A stretch of 33,123 nucleotides of DNA, from contig VRUH01000016.1 in NCBI GenBank assembly GCA_019456185.1, forward strand, positions 1 through 33,123. Direction: 5' to 3'. Positions 1 to 7,652 of the stretch are shown here, piece after piece. This stretch comes from Candidatus Glassbacteria bacterium (GTDB lineage Bacteria > Gemmatimonadota > Glassbacteria > GWA2-58-10). Both the position numbers and the translations under genes were made by a program. The notes below the pieces were generated by a model that ran no database searches, had not been told where the DNA came from, and worked only from the letters and a program-made list of their open reading frames with translations. The number at the start of each line of letters is the position of its first letter. Within the stretch, counting starts at the first letter, position 1.

Positions 1-1
1 T

Positions 2-1639
2 GACACCTGGCTGCTCGATCTGGCCACCGGCAGCTGGAGACAATCGACTGCGCCGGCTGCTCCGCCCGCGCGCGCGGGGCATTTTACGCTCTACGATCCG
101 GGCAGCGCCATGGTGATTATCGGCGGGGGATACAACCGCGAAAACCTCAGCGACATGTGGGGCTACGACCCGCTGGCCGACGAGTGGAAAGCCCTGGCCG
201 GCGAGGTGCCCACCGGCTGGTACCTAGCCGCCGATATCGACCCGGAACGCAGGCTGATCGTGCTGACGACCGGCACGGAGCATCCCGACGAGGACCTGGG
301 CTGCAACGAGATTTACCCCGTGCGCACCACGTTCGTTTACAAAATCGCCGACAAGGGCCTGGTGGACGAAACCCGTCAGGGGAACGCGGGTGACGGCAGC
401 GGGATACTCAAGCGCCCGCTGGAGATCGCCCTGGCCGGCACGGAACCCGACAAGGACCGTCGCGCCGAGCAGATGGAGCGGATCCGCAGCATGCCGGTCA
501 ACCAGTGGGTGCTGTTCGACAACCCGGGCCGGGTGGCTCCGATCCGTACCTGGGGCTCGGCCGCGTTCGACACGGACAAGGGGCGCATAGTCTACTGGGG
601 GGGCGGCCACTGCGGCTACGGCGGCAACGACTACGATTTCTACGACGTGGAACAGAACACCTGGATCAGCAGTCCACAGGTTTCGGAGTACCCCGAGCGG
701 GCCTGGGACGAGGGGATCAGTCCGGCGGGAGTTACGTTCGGAGGTGCGCCCTGGATACGCCACGGACGGAAGGTGTACGCCTACGACCCGGTGAGCGGAC
801 TGGTGATAAACACCAAGGGGGTCGTGCTGACCGCGGGCTACAATCCGCAGCCGCTGCAGGCGGTCGAGCCGGTAAAGCCCGATTACGGCAGCGGCGAGAA
901 TTTCACCAGGTCGAGTTACACGAAGTGGACCACCTGGAGTTTCGACCCTGAGACCGAGGCGTGGGCAATGGTCTGCGGCGCCACGCCGGGTCTGGACCTG
1001 ACTGTCAGCACGCCGCGCGGCGTAATGGCGGTGGACCACCGCTGGGGGGCTGTCAACACCCGTGACCGCCCGGACATGACAGTCTTCGAGGGCGATACGG
1101 TGGTGGACAACTCGGCCTACCTGCTGGACGTGGCCGGGCGCAAGTGGGACAAGCTCACCAGGGACGGCCCCTGGCCGCAGAACCTCTACGAGATGACCGC
1201 GCTGGTACACGACTCCCGCCGCAACTCTCTGCTGCTCCACGGCGGCGGCTTGCAGCGTACCGAACTCTGGTCATTCGATCTGAATAGCGGATACTGGAAA
1301 AATCTCGAACCGGGCGGAGTGACCGCTCCTGTCTGCCGCCGCGAGGCGGTGTACCTGCCGGACGACGACGTGATGCTGACCTGGTCGTACCCGCCGGGTG
1401 GCGGGGAGCCGTCGCTGTATGCCTACAACCCCGGTCGCAACGAGTGGCAGCGGGTGGAGATGGCTCCGCCGCCGGGGAGGCGGCCTAACTCGGTGGCGAT
1501 CCAGAACCGCTCGGTGGTCTACGACCCGGGCCACGACCTGATCCTGATGGTGCTGGGCGAGCGCGAGGGCGACCTGGTGCGCGCGGTGGTCTACGCCATG
1601 CGTTACGATCACAAGAGGGCCAGGCTGGTATCCGACTGA
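2..1639 (+). CDS. Kelch / galactose-oxidase-like beta-propeller protein (5' truncated)
   Basis: The frame is open from the first codon inside the window (D-T-W-L-L-D-L, a kelch blade ending), so the start lies upstream. The first in-window ATG, at 110, sits inside a blade. Repeats of the kelch pattern are visible: hydrophobic strand, GG, a spaced Tyr and Trp (for example IVYWGGGHCGYGGND, near 590-635, then a W about 20 residues on; LLLHGGG near 1230-1250 followed by LWSFDL). A kelch propeller is a binding or oxidase scaffold. I see no copper-ligand pattern that proves galactose oxidase, so the substrate is unknown. No signal peptide can be judged because the N-terminus is missing. The gene ends just before a strong hairpin shared with the convergent gene. 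The fold is fairly sure, the function is not. Confidence 0.8.
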   Translation, partial: DTWLLDLATGSWRQSTAPAAPPARAGHFTLYDPGSAMVIIGGGYNRENLSDMWGYDPLADEWKALAGEVPTGWYLAADIDPERRLIVLTTGTEHPDEDLGCNEIYPVRTTFVYKIADKGLVDETRQGNAGDGSGILKRPLEIALAGTEPDKDRRAEQMERIRSMPVNQWVLFDNPGRVAPIRTWGSAAFDTDKGRIVYWGGGHCGYGGNDYDFYDVEQNTWISSPQVSEYPERAWDEGISPAGVTFGGAPWIRHGRKVYAYDPVSGLVINTKGVVLTAGYNPQPLQAVEPVKPDYGSGENFTRSSYTKWTTWSFDPETEAWAMVCGATPGLDLTVSTPRGVMAVDHRWGAVNTRDRPDMTVFEGDTVVDNSAYLLDVAGRKWDKLTRDGPWPQNLYEMTALVHDSRRNSLLLHGGGLQRTELWSFDLNSGYWKNLEPGGVTAPVCRREAVYLPDDDVMLTWSYPPGGGEPSLYAYNPGRNEWQRVEMAPPPGRRPNSVAIQNRSVVYDPGHDLILMVLGEREGDLVRAVVYAMRYDHKRARLVSD

Positions 1640-1662
1640 ACATCAGACAATGATTTGGGAAT

Positions 1663-1697
1663 AAAAAAAGCCGGACCTGTTCAAGGCCCGGCTTTTT
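1663..1697. terminator. Bidirectional rho-independent terminator
   Basis: AAAAAGCCGG pairs with CCGGCTTTTT, with one internal mismatch inside the stem and a short TGTTCAA loop. A-run and T-run flank both sides, so it can end transcription of both converging genes (stop at 1639 on + and stop at 1720 on -). Confidence 0.85.
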
Positions 1698-1719
1698 GAA
1701 GCTGCGGTTATCGCGGAAG

Positions 1720-4002
1720 CTATTTTTCCGCGGTCCAGTCGGTCCGCCATGTCGAGTTGTAGTTTCCCCCATCGCGCAGCTGCGGCAGGTCGGGACCCGG
1801 CTGATCGTTGCGGTGGGCCTCCATCGCCCGCAGGCGCACTTCCAGGTCCTTGACCGGCGTACTGTGGAGGAACGGCGTCTCCTGGCCGGCGCTGCGGAAG
1901 AACACCGTTTTGCTCTCCTGCAGGTGCCGGAGCCAGTCTCTGGTGTTGTCAATCTCGGCGTCGATAGCCTGCGCCAGCTTGTTGCGTTTGTCGGTTTGCG
2001 CGGAGGGTTCGAGCAGCCAGCGGTTGATCGAGGCCTGGGCCGAGAGCGAGTTGCGGTAGGTGCGCATCAGCAGCAGCAGGCCGTAAAAGCGGTCGCGCTG
2101 GTCGTGGAGGATCTCGATTTCCCGGTTCTGCTTCAGCGCTTCGTCCAGAATATCGACAGTCTCCTCCAGCAGCGGCAGCATCCGGCCGTCGAAGACCCGC
2201 ACAGCCCACTCGACTTTCTTTTCATCGAAAATCCGCACGTTACCCTCGAAAAACAGGTTCTGCCTGCCGATATCCGATTCGAGCGTAAAAACCTTGCGGG
2301 TCCACGCCTTGTTTTCAGCCGCTTTCAATCTGGTTATATCCGGCACCAGCGGCCGGGTGAGCCACCGTCCCTGGGTCGTGCCGGAGCCTTTCATGTACCA
2401 GAACAGCACGGGCCAGCGCTCCTGGGCGGTCTCGCCGGTCTTCCACGCCTCCACCAGACTGGCGGCGGCGGCTTTTTTGCCGCCGCACCAGCGTGCGGCG
2501 GTTTGCTGGAGGAAATTTACCAGCTTGAGCGCGCCGTTGTCCTCGATCAGCCGGCTGAACAGCTCGTCGTTGAGGCTCCACGGGCACTGGGGCGGTGAAA
2601 GCACTCCGCCGCGGGCGAACACCTTGTTCATGTTCAGTTCTTTGAGCACGGCGAATTTATCGACCACTGCGCGGGGCGAGGGAATCCCGATAACCGGCTC
2701 ATAGTCCCACCAGTTGGAGAGAAAAATCTCGCCGTAGGGGTACTTGCCCATCGAGAGGTCGTAGGCCACGAACTCCCGTGTGAGACCGGCCGTGCGGTCC
2801 GCCTGGTAACCACCGTAGGTTTTCAGCTTACGGCCGCCAACTTCAATGGTCGATTCGACGCCCAGCGGGTGGGTCACGTTGACCCCGTCGGGCAGCTTGC
2901 GGGTGATCTCCTCTCGCTCGCGGTCGGTGTACTCCCAGCCGATCTCCATCAGCACCTCGAACCGCGGGTTGATCCTGCGCCCCGTTTCGGCCAGCGTACC
3001 AGCCCAGCCGGCGACCACGTCCTGCATCAGTTTCGACTTGGCGAGATAGGAGCCGTTGGGACCGGGATAAAGATGGCGCGCGAACGGGAAGCCGCTGCCG
3101 GAATCATTCGTATAGAACACGAAATAGCGCAACGGCACCTTTTTCATCAGCTTTTTCAACATCTCGGCGTAGTGCTCCAGTACGTCCGGATGGGCCACGT
3201 CGAGCGTGTACCTGGGTTCCAGGCTGCGTCCCGGATGGTCGGTGCGGGCGCCGCGCAGGTGGGGGTACTTGTCGAATATCTTCTCGTTGACACAGCGCGG
3301 CTCGTAGCAGACAAACCCGGCCTCAAGCCCGTAGGATTTGGCGATAGCGGCGGCCTCGAGCAGGTCAGCCAGGTTCCGCTGGAGTTCTTTTTTCGGGTAG
3401 AGTCCACTGGTGAGCCTGCTCTCAACGAACTGGTCCAGGGCGGGAGCGTAGCTGACGTACCAGGGGTAGCTGTCGCCGGGGAACTTGCGGTTACGCACGA
3501 ACCAGCCCTCGGGGTCGGCGTAGCGGTTGAGTTCCACGGCGGTGAAGCCGCGCAGCGCAAGACTGCGGATATGCTGCCTGCGGTTGAACCCCCGGCTGTT
3601 GCGGTACCACTGGTTGAGGCTGTTGTCCCACATCGTGAACCGCTCGGCGAACCGGAAGGTAGTCAGTTTGCCGGTAACCTCTTTCGGGTTCTCGATCCAG
3701 TTCAGGGCGGCGCGGCAGATATTGCGCGGGCCGGAACCGGAGATAACGAGGCCGCCGCTCGCGCCTCCGGCCGCAAGCTCCCACTCGCGGCCGTCGAGTT
3801 CCGCACCTTTCAGCAGCGCGGATGCTGGTTTGTGGCCGGCCGCCCTGTCGCCGTCAACCAGCAGGATGACATCCCTGCCCAGCTTGCCGTCAACGCTTTT
3901 CACCCTGATTATCCCGGCCCCGGTGGCGGCGGCCAGTTCTTTCGCCGCGGTACGCAGCGGGAGCGCGGCGTCTTTTTCGACCAGTATCTTTTTATAGGCC
4001 AC
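1720..4002 (-). CDS. Putative glycoside hydrolase, GH67/GH20-like
   Basis: 760 aa with a GTG start; AGGAGAG lies 4 nt upstream (4007-4013). No signal peptide is seen, so it is probably cytoplasmic. Residues 1-105 resemble the small alpha/beta domain that precedes the barrel in alpha-glucuronidase (GH67) and GH20-type enzymes (KILVEKDA start, then VISGSGPRNICRAAL). Residues about 120-470 look like a TIM barrel with conserved-looking strand ends: FVCYEPRC (230-237), YTNDSGSGF (297-305) and LMEIGWE (351-357). The acidic residues there are candidate catalytic groups. The C-terminal 280 residues are helical. I cannot assign the substrate. It neighbours other carbohydrate and amidohydrolase genes but is separated from the next - strand gene by about 125 bp. 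A non-catalytic relative of these families is also possible. Confidence 0.6.
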   Translation of the reverse strand: MAYKKILVEKDAALPLRTAAKELAAATGAGIIRVKSVDGKLGRDVILLVDGDRAAGHKPASALLKGAELDGREWELAAGGASGGLVISGSGPRNICRAALNWIENPKEVTGKLTTFRFAERFTMWDNSLNQWYRNSRGFNRRQHIRSLALRGFTAVELNRYADPEGWFVRNRKFPGDSYPWYVSYAPALDQFVESRLTSGLYPKKELQRNLADLLEAAAIAKSYGLEAGFVCYEPRCVNEKIFDKYPHLRGARTDHPGRSLEPRYTLDVAHPDVLEHYAEMLKKLMKKVPLRYFVFYTNDSGSGFPFARHLYPGPNGSYLAKSKLMQDVVAGWAGTLAETGRRINPRFEVLMEIGWEYTDREREEITRKLPDGVNVTHPLGVESTIEVGGRKLKTYGGYQADRTAGLTREFVAYDLSMGKYPYGEIFLSNWWDYEPVIGIPSPRAVVDKFAVLKELNMNKVFARGGVLSPPQCPWSLNDELFSRLIEDNGALKLVNFLQQTAARWCGGKKAAAASLVEAWKTGETAQERWPVLFWYMKGSGTTQGRWLTRPLVPDITRLKAAENKAWTRKVFTLESDIGRQNLFFEGNVRIFDEKKVEWAVRVFDGRMLPLLEETVDILDEALKQNREIEILHDQRDRFYGLLLLMRTYRNSLSAQASINRWLLEPSAQTDKRNKLAQAIDAEIDNTRDWLRHLQESKTVFFRSAGQETPFLHSTPVKDLEVRLRAMEAHRNDQPGPDLPQLRDGGNYNSTWRTDWTAEK

Positions 4003-4126
4003 GGTACTCTCCTGATCTCATTAACTGACTGTGTTATTAACACATAACCTAATAGATCGGGAGGCAAAAAGAAAGGGAAACCGCCGGTTGGCGGCATCCC
4101 CCTGTTGGTCGATCTGTGCGGCGAAG

Positions 4127-5881
4127 TCACTGCCGGTAAACAACCCGGCCGCCCAGGACCGTTCTGGCGACAGTGATATCCCGGATCTCGTCCACCGGGC
4201 AGCTCAGGTAGTCGCGGTCGATCACGATCATGTCCGCTAGCTTGCCCGGCTCGATCGAGCCCTTGCTTGTCTCCTCGAAACTGGCGTAGGCGTTGTTGAT
4301 CGTATAGCAGCGCAGAGCATCTTCGCGCGAAATGGCCTCTTCGGGCACGATCACCGTACCGCGTTCGGTGCGGCGGGTGACCATGCTGTAGATGGCAAGC
4401 CACGGGCTGTAGGGGTTGATGGATTCTTCGGCATCGAGGATCACCATGTGGTCGCTGCCGGCGCTGACGGTCACTCCGGCTTCGATCATCGAACGGTACG
4501 GGTGGAAAGTCTTGATCCGCTCGGGTCCGAGAATGTGCAGCATGGCGTCGCCGTCTTTGAAAAACCAGGCAGGCTGCATGTCCGCAATCACGCCCAGCCG
4601 GGCGGCTTTCTCCATGGCCGGGGCCGTATAGAAATTCCCGTGGATTATCGAGCAGCGCAAAGGCGGGATGGGCACCTCCCGGTTCACTCTGTCGTAGCCT
4701 TCCAGCATCAGGTCCACCGAAGCTCCTCCGGTTGCGTGGGCGGTCACTTTCCAACCGGCTTCGGCGGCTGCCCGGGCGAAGTCGGTGAACTGGCCGACGT
4801 CCATCCGCGGAATGCCCCGGTATTCAGGGTCCACCACCCCGAAAATTTCGCCGGCCTTCGGGCCCCAGGGCTGACGCAGCCAGGCGGTGCCGGTGAGGAT
4901 ACCGCCGTCTATCATGTGCTTGAGCGCCCCGATGCGCCACCACGGGCCGCCGTGGCCGGTGACCACGCCCATCCGGGCGATATCTTTTCTCAGTTCTTCG
5001 AGCGTAAGGCTTTTGGAGCGAATGGAGTTGCCCACGTTGAGGAAGGCGCGGACGGTGAGCAAGTTGTGCTGCTCCATGTAGCTGTAGAGCAGGGTGTCGG
5101 CCAGAGGGATCGCCCCGTTGGTGAAACTGGTGAAGCCGGCCCGGTTATAGAGGGCGAACATCTGTTTCAGCGCCTCGACCCGCTGGGAAAGCGAATACTC
5201 GGGGGCCTGGGGCCTTTTGAGCAGGTGCAGGGCGGTGTAACGCAGTTTACCGCTGAGCCTGCCGGTTTCAGGGTCGCGAAGAAGTCCGGGGTGGTCCGTG
5301 GCGTTGGTGATCCCGCTGGCGACCATCGCAGCGCTGTTGATCGAGGCGCCGTAGGAGCCGTTGAGAAACACGGGGTTATCCGGGGCCACCGAATCCAGTT
5401 CGGCCAGGCTGGGCGGGCGAAGTTCGGCCAGGCGGGTGGCGAACAGCTTGTCGTGGATAATCCACTCGCCGCTCTGGCGCAGGCCGACCATCTTGGTAAC
5501 CCAGTCCAGGCACTGCCGAACAGTGCGCGGGTTGTCGAGCGGCATCTCCTGCTCGCTCAGGCTGGCCCGCTCAGGGTGGGCGTGGGCCTCGATCAGCCCG
5601 GGCAGCACCATCCGGCCATCCAGGTCCACTTCTTCGGTTTCTGCTCCGGCCAGCGCCAGGATTTCCCTGTCGCCGCCCACGGCCATGAACGTGTCGGCGT
5701 GAATCGCCACCGCCTGGGCGACGCTGAACGCGCTGTCGACAGTGACAACATTGGCATTGTAGTAAATCGTGTCCGGGGCGGGGCCACCGGGGCCGCAGGC
5801 GGCGAGGGCTAGCAGAATTAACGGCAAGGTCGCCAGCTTACGGAGACCGAAAAATCGATAATTCGTTTTAAACACTCGCAT
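4127..5881 (-). CDS. Amidohydrolase family 3 (YtcJ-like) lipoprotein
   Basis: 584 aa from ATG at 5881 (AAGG just upstream). A TTG 13 codons further up is in frame, but it would bury the signal peptide. The N-terminus is basic, then hydrophobic, ending in the lipobox LAAC (Cys29), so the mature protein should be a membrane-anchored lipoprotein. It then follows the amidohydrolase-3 plan: an N-terminal composite beta strand (IYYNANVVTVD), the metal-binding HxH in GLIEAHAHPE (His100, His102), further candidate ligands in HATGG, IIHGNF and GSDHMV, and the family-typical end VLGGRVVYR. It should hydrolyse an amide or related C-N bond; the substrate is unknown. Export of a YtcJ-like enzyme is unusual, since the family is often cytoplasmic. 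The upstream gene is walled off by a hairpin, so it is probably its own transcript. Confidence 0.88.
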   Translation of the reverse strand: MRVFKTNYRFFGLRKLATLPLILLALAACGPGGPAPDTIYYNANVVTVDSAFSVAQAVAIHADTFMAVGGDREILALAGAETEEVDLDGRMVLPGLIEAHAHPERASLSEQEMPLDNPRTVRQCLDWVTKMVGLRQSGEWIIHDKLFATRLAELRPPSLAELDSVAPDNPVFLNGSYGASINSAAMVASGITNATDHPGLLRDPETGRLSGKLRYTALHLLKRPQAPEYSLSQRVEALKQMFALYNRAGFTSFTNGAIPLADTLLYSYMEQHNLLTVRAFLNVGNSIRSKSLTLEELRKDIARMGVVTGHGGPWWRIGALKHMIDGGILTGTAWLRQPWGPKAGEIFGVVDPEYRGIPRMDVGQFTDFARAAAEAGWKVTAHATGGASVDLMLEGYDRVNREVPIPPLRCSIIHGNFYTAPAMEKAARLGVIADMQPAWFFKDGDAMLHILGPERIKTFHPYRSMIEAGVTVSAGSDHMVILDAEESINPYSPWLAIYSMVTRRTERGTVIVPEEAISREDALRCYTINNAYASFEETSKGSIEPGKLADMIVIDRDYLSCPVDEIRDITVARTVLGGRVVYRQ

Positions 5882-5938
5882 GATCTGGCCTTGTTGAGTG
5901 TAAACGTTCCGGGCTGGCAAAATGAACCGTAAATAATA

Positions 5939-5970
5939 ACGGGTCCGGCCCCATAAGGCCAGACCCGTTT
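5939..5970 (-). terminator. Terminator hairpin downstream of the Gfo/Idh gene
   Basis: AACGGGTC-C-GGCC pairs with GGCC-A-GACCCGTT around a CCATAA loop. On the - strand the stem is followed by GTTATTATTTA. It lies 28 bp after the stop of the Gfo/Idh gene and upstream of the amidohydrolase gene. Confidence 0.75.
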
Positions 5971-5998
5971 CGCGGCAGGGAAAAACAGTCGCCGCCCT

Positions 5999-7345
5999 TT
6001 ACAGCTTGACCACCTCGTCGATCCGCACCCGGCGGCCGGTGTCGATACTGGTATAGCCGGCGATCCCGATCGCCGAGCTGAGAATCCCGGCGCGCATCCC
6101 GGCCCGCTGGTTGAGCGGATCGGGCAACGAGGGATCGAAAATCATGGCCTTGATCCGCTGGTCGGCCCCGCCGTGCTCGAAAAATTCCCCGCGCTGCGGA
6201 TCGACAGTAATCACCTTGCTGCCCTTGAAATTGTGGGTCAGCCTGATCTCGCTCTCGTAAGGCACGTCCCAGGGCTGTCGGTCGTAATTGCGGAGATCGA
6301 GCCGGCCTTTCGAGCCGTTGAACACGATATACTGGCCCTCGTAGGGCACCGTGGCGTTGAGACTGTAGTTGACCAGCACGTTGTTGTCGTACTTGATCTG
6401 GACGCTGTAGGTGTCGGGGATATTGATCGCCCGGCGGTACAGGCAGCCGTCGCGATAATAACCGTCCTGGTCCTCGCAATCCACATACAGTTCCATGTAA
6501 TCCTGATTGGTGGTTATATCCCAGTAGAGATCGCATTCTTTCTTGAACGGGCAGGCCCGGCAGTTGGAGTGGCGAAGCGGGCCTTTGCTGCCGTACTTGT
6601 TCAGCCGGCCGTAGGCGATAACTTCCACCGGATCGGCGTCGATCCACCAGTTGAGTTCATCGAAATGGTGGCTGGCCTTGTGGCAGAGCAGCGTGCCGCT
6701 GGCCTGCTTGAGCCCGTGCCAGCGCCTGAAATAACTGGCCCCGTGCTCGAGGTCCAGAAATTCCTCGTAACTGACCGAATACAACTCGCCGATTTCGCCG
6801 TCCAGCAGCAGTTCCTTGACTTTCATGGAACTGGCGCCGTGGCGGGCGTTGAAGGTGACATCCAGCTTGCGGCCGGTGCGTTTCTGGGTGTCCACAATCT
6901 GCTGGGCCTGGTAGTCGTGGGTGCAGAGCGGCTTTTCGGAGATCGGGTCCACCCCAAGCTCCATCGCCCGGCAGACATACTGGTAATGGGTGGAGTCCAC
7001 CGTGGTCACGATCACGCGCTCGGGCCTGGTGGTGTTTATCATCTCGTCGAAATCGGTGAACGTGGGGATCTTGCCGCCCATCCAGCGGTTGGCCACCTGG
7101 ACCCGGTCGGGGTTGATATCGCACAGACCGACAATCTCTACCTTGTCGCCCTCGTCACGCAGCAGGTTTTTGCCCCAGGTCGTGCTGCCCCTGATCCCCG
7201 TGCCGACAAGAGCCACTCTGGTCCTGGCCTGCGCAGCCGAGGCGCCGAACGGGTTTGAGAGAGCCGCCGCGCCCAAGGCGGCTGCGGCCGCGGAAGTGTT
7301 GCGGATGAACTGGCGACGGTTAATCGCCCCGGGGTTATCCTGCAT
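5999..7345 (-). CDS. Tat-exported Gfo/Idh/MocA-family oxidoreductase
   Basis: 448 aa, with AGGAGG 7 nt before the ATG (7353-7358). The N-terminus carries a twin-arginine signal (NRRQFIR, residues 9-15, then an Ala-rich hydrophobic stretch), so it is folded with its cofactor in the cytoplasm and exported. The Rossmann nucleotide site is VALVGTGIRG (44-53), and the family's EKP motif is at 137-139 (ISEKPLCTHD). The C-terminal half is the alpha/beta substrate domain. It contains NCRACPFKKEC, a tight group of three Cys that could bind a metal. Family members oxidise or reduce sugars, inositols or related polyols with NAD(P); the Tat-exported subgroup is typical of carbohydrate gene clusters. The exact substrate is unknown. 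It is transcribed away from the secreted hydrolase at 7653. Confidence 0.92.
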   Translation of the reverse strand: MQDNPGAINRRQFIRNTSAAAAALGAAALSNPFGASAAQARTRVALVGTGIRGSTTWGKNLLRDEGDKVEIVGLCDINPDRVQVANRWMGGKIPTFTDFDEMINTTRPERVIVTTVDSTHYQYVCRAMELGVDPISEKPLCTHDYQAQQIVDTQKRTGRKLDVTFNARHGASSMKVKELLLDGEIGELYSVSYEEFLDLEHGASYFRRWHGLKQASGTLLCHKASHHFDELNWWIDADPVEVIAYGRLNKYGSKGPLRHSNCRACPFKKECDLYWDITTNQDYMELYVDCEDQDGYYRDGCLYRRAINIPDTYSVQIKYDNNVLVNYSLNATVPYEGQYIVFNGSKGRLDLRNYDRQPWDVPYESEIRLTHNFKGSKVITVDPQRGEFFEHGGADQRIKAMIFDPSLPDPLNQRAGMRAGILSSAIGIAGYTSIDTGRRVRIDEVVKL

Positions 7346-7652
7346 CGGAGGGCCTCCTGAGGAACGTGAAAGGTAATGTCTGCGGTTTGTTTTCTTGTGT
7401 CAGGTCCGGTGATTATTGGACCGGGCAGGCCAATGCAGGGCTGCGAAAGTTTTCCGGTATCGTTAAATCTTTTGCAAGCCGGCTGAAAATATCTGCTGGC
7501 GGAGCACTAATGTCAAGGAGGTTAACGGATTGGAGATGCCGAAAGTTTCCCCGTGCCAAACCCAAGCGGATACTTGCTAATTGGCGGCTCAGGATTATCT
7601 TGCATACAGGCAAGATGCGCTGCTGTGAAAAAATTACAACCGGGAGGAGAAG
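7346..7652. other. Divergent intergenic region between Gfo/Idh and the hydrolase
   Basis: This 307-bp gap separates two outward-pointing genes. It holds a small inverted repeat GGTCC(N10)GGACC near 7401-7420. It also holds the sharper repeat ATCTTGC-ATACAG-GCAAGAT (7597-7616), described separately. A Shine-Dalgarno-like AAGGAGG near 7516 is followed only by short basic reading frames that do not look like proteins. Confidence 0.5.
7574..7616 (+). promoter_or_regulatory. Weak candidate promoter overlapped by a 7-bp inverted repeat
   Basis: TTGCTA (7574-7579), a 16-bp spacer and TATCTT (7596-7601) lie about 50 bp upstream of the hydrolase start. The -10 overlaps ATCTTGC/GCAAGAT (7597-7603 and 7610-7616), a perfect inverted repeat with a 6-nt centre, placed where an operator would be. 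Each hexamer matches consensus at only 4 of 6 positions. Confidence 0.3.
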
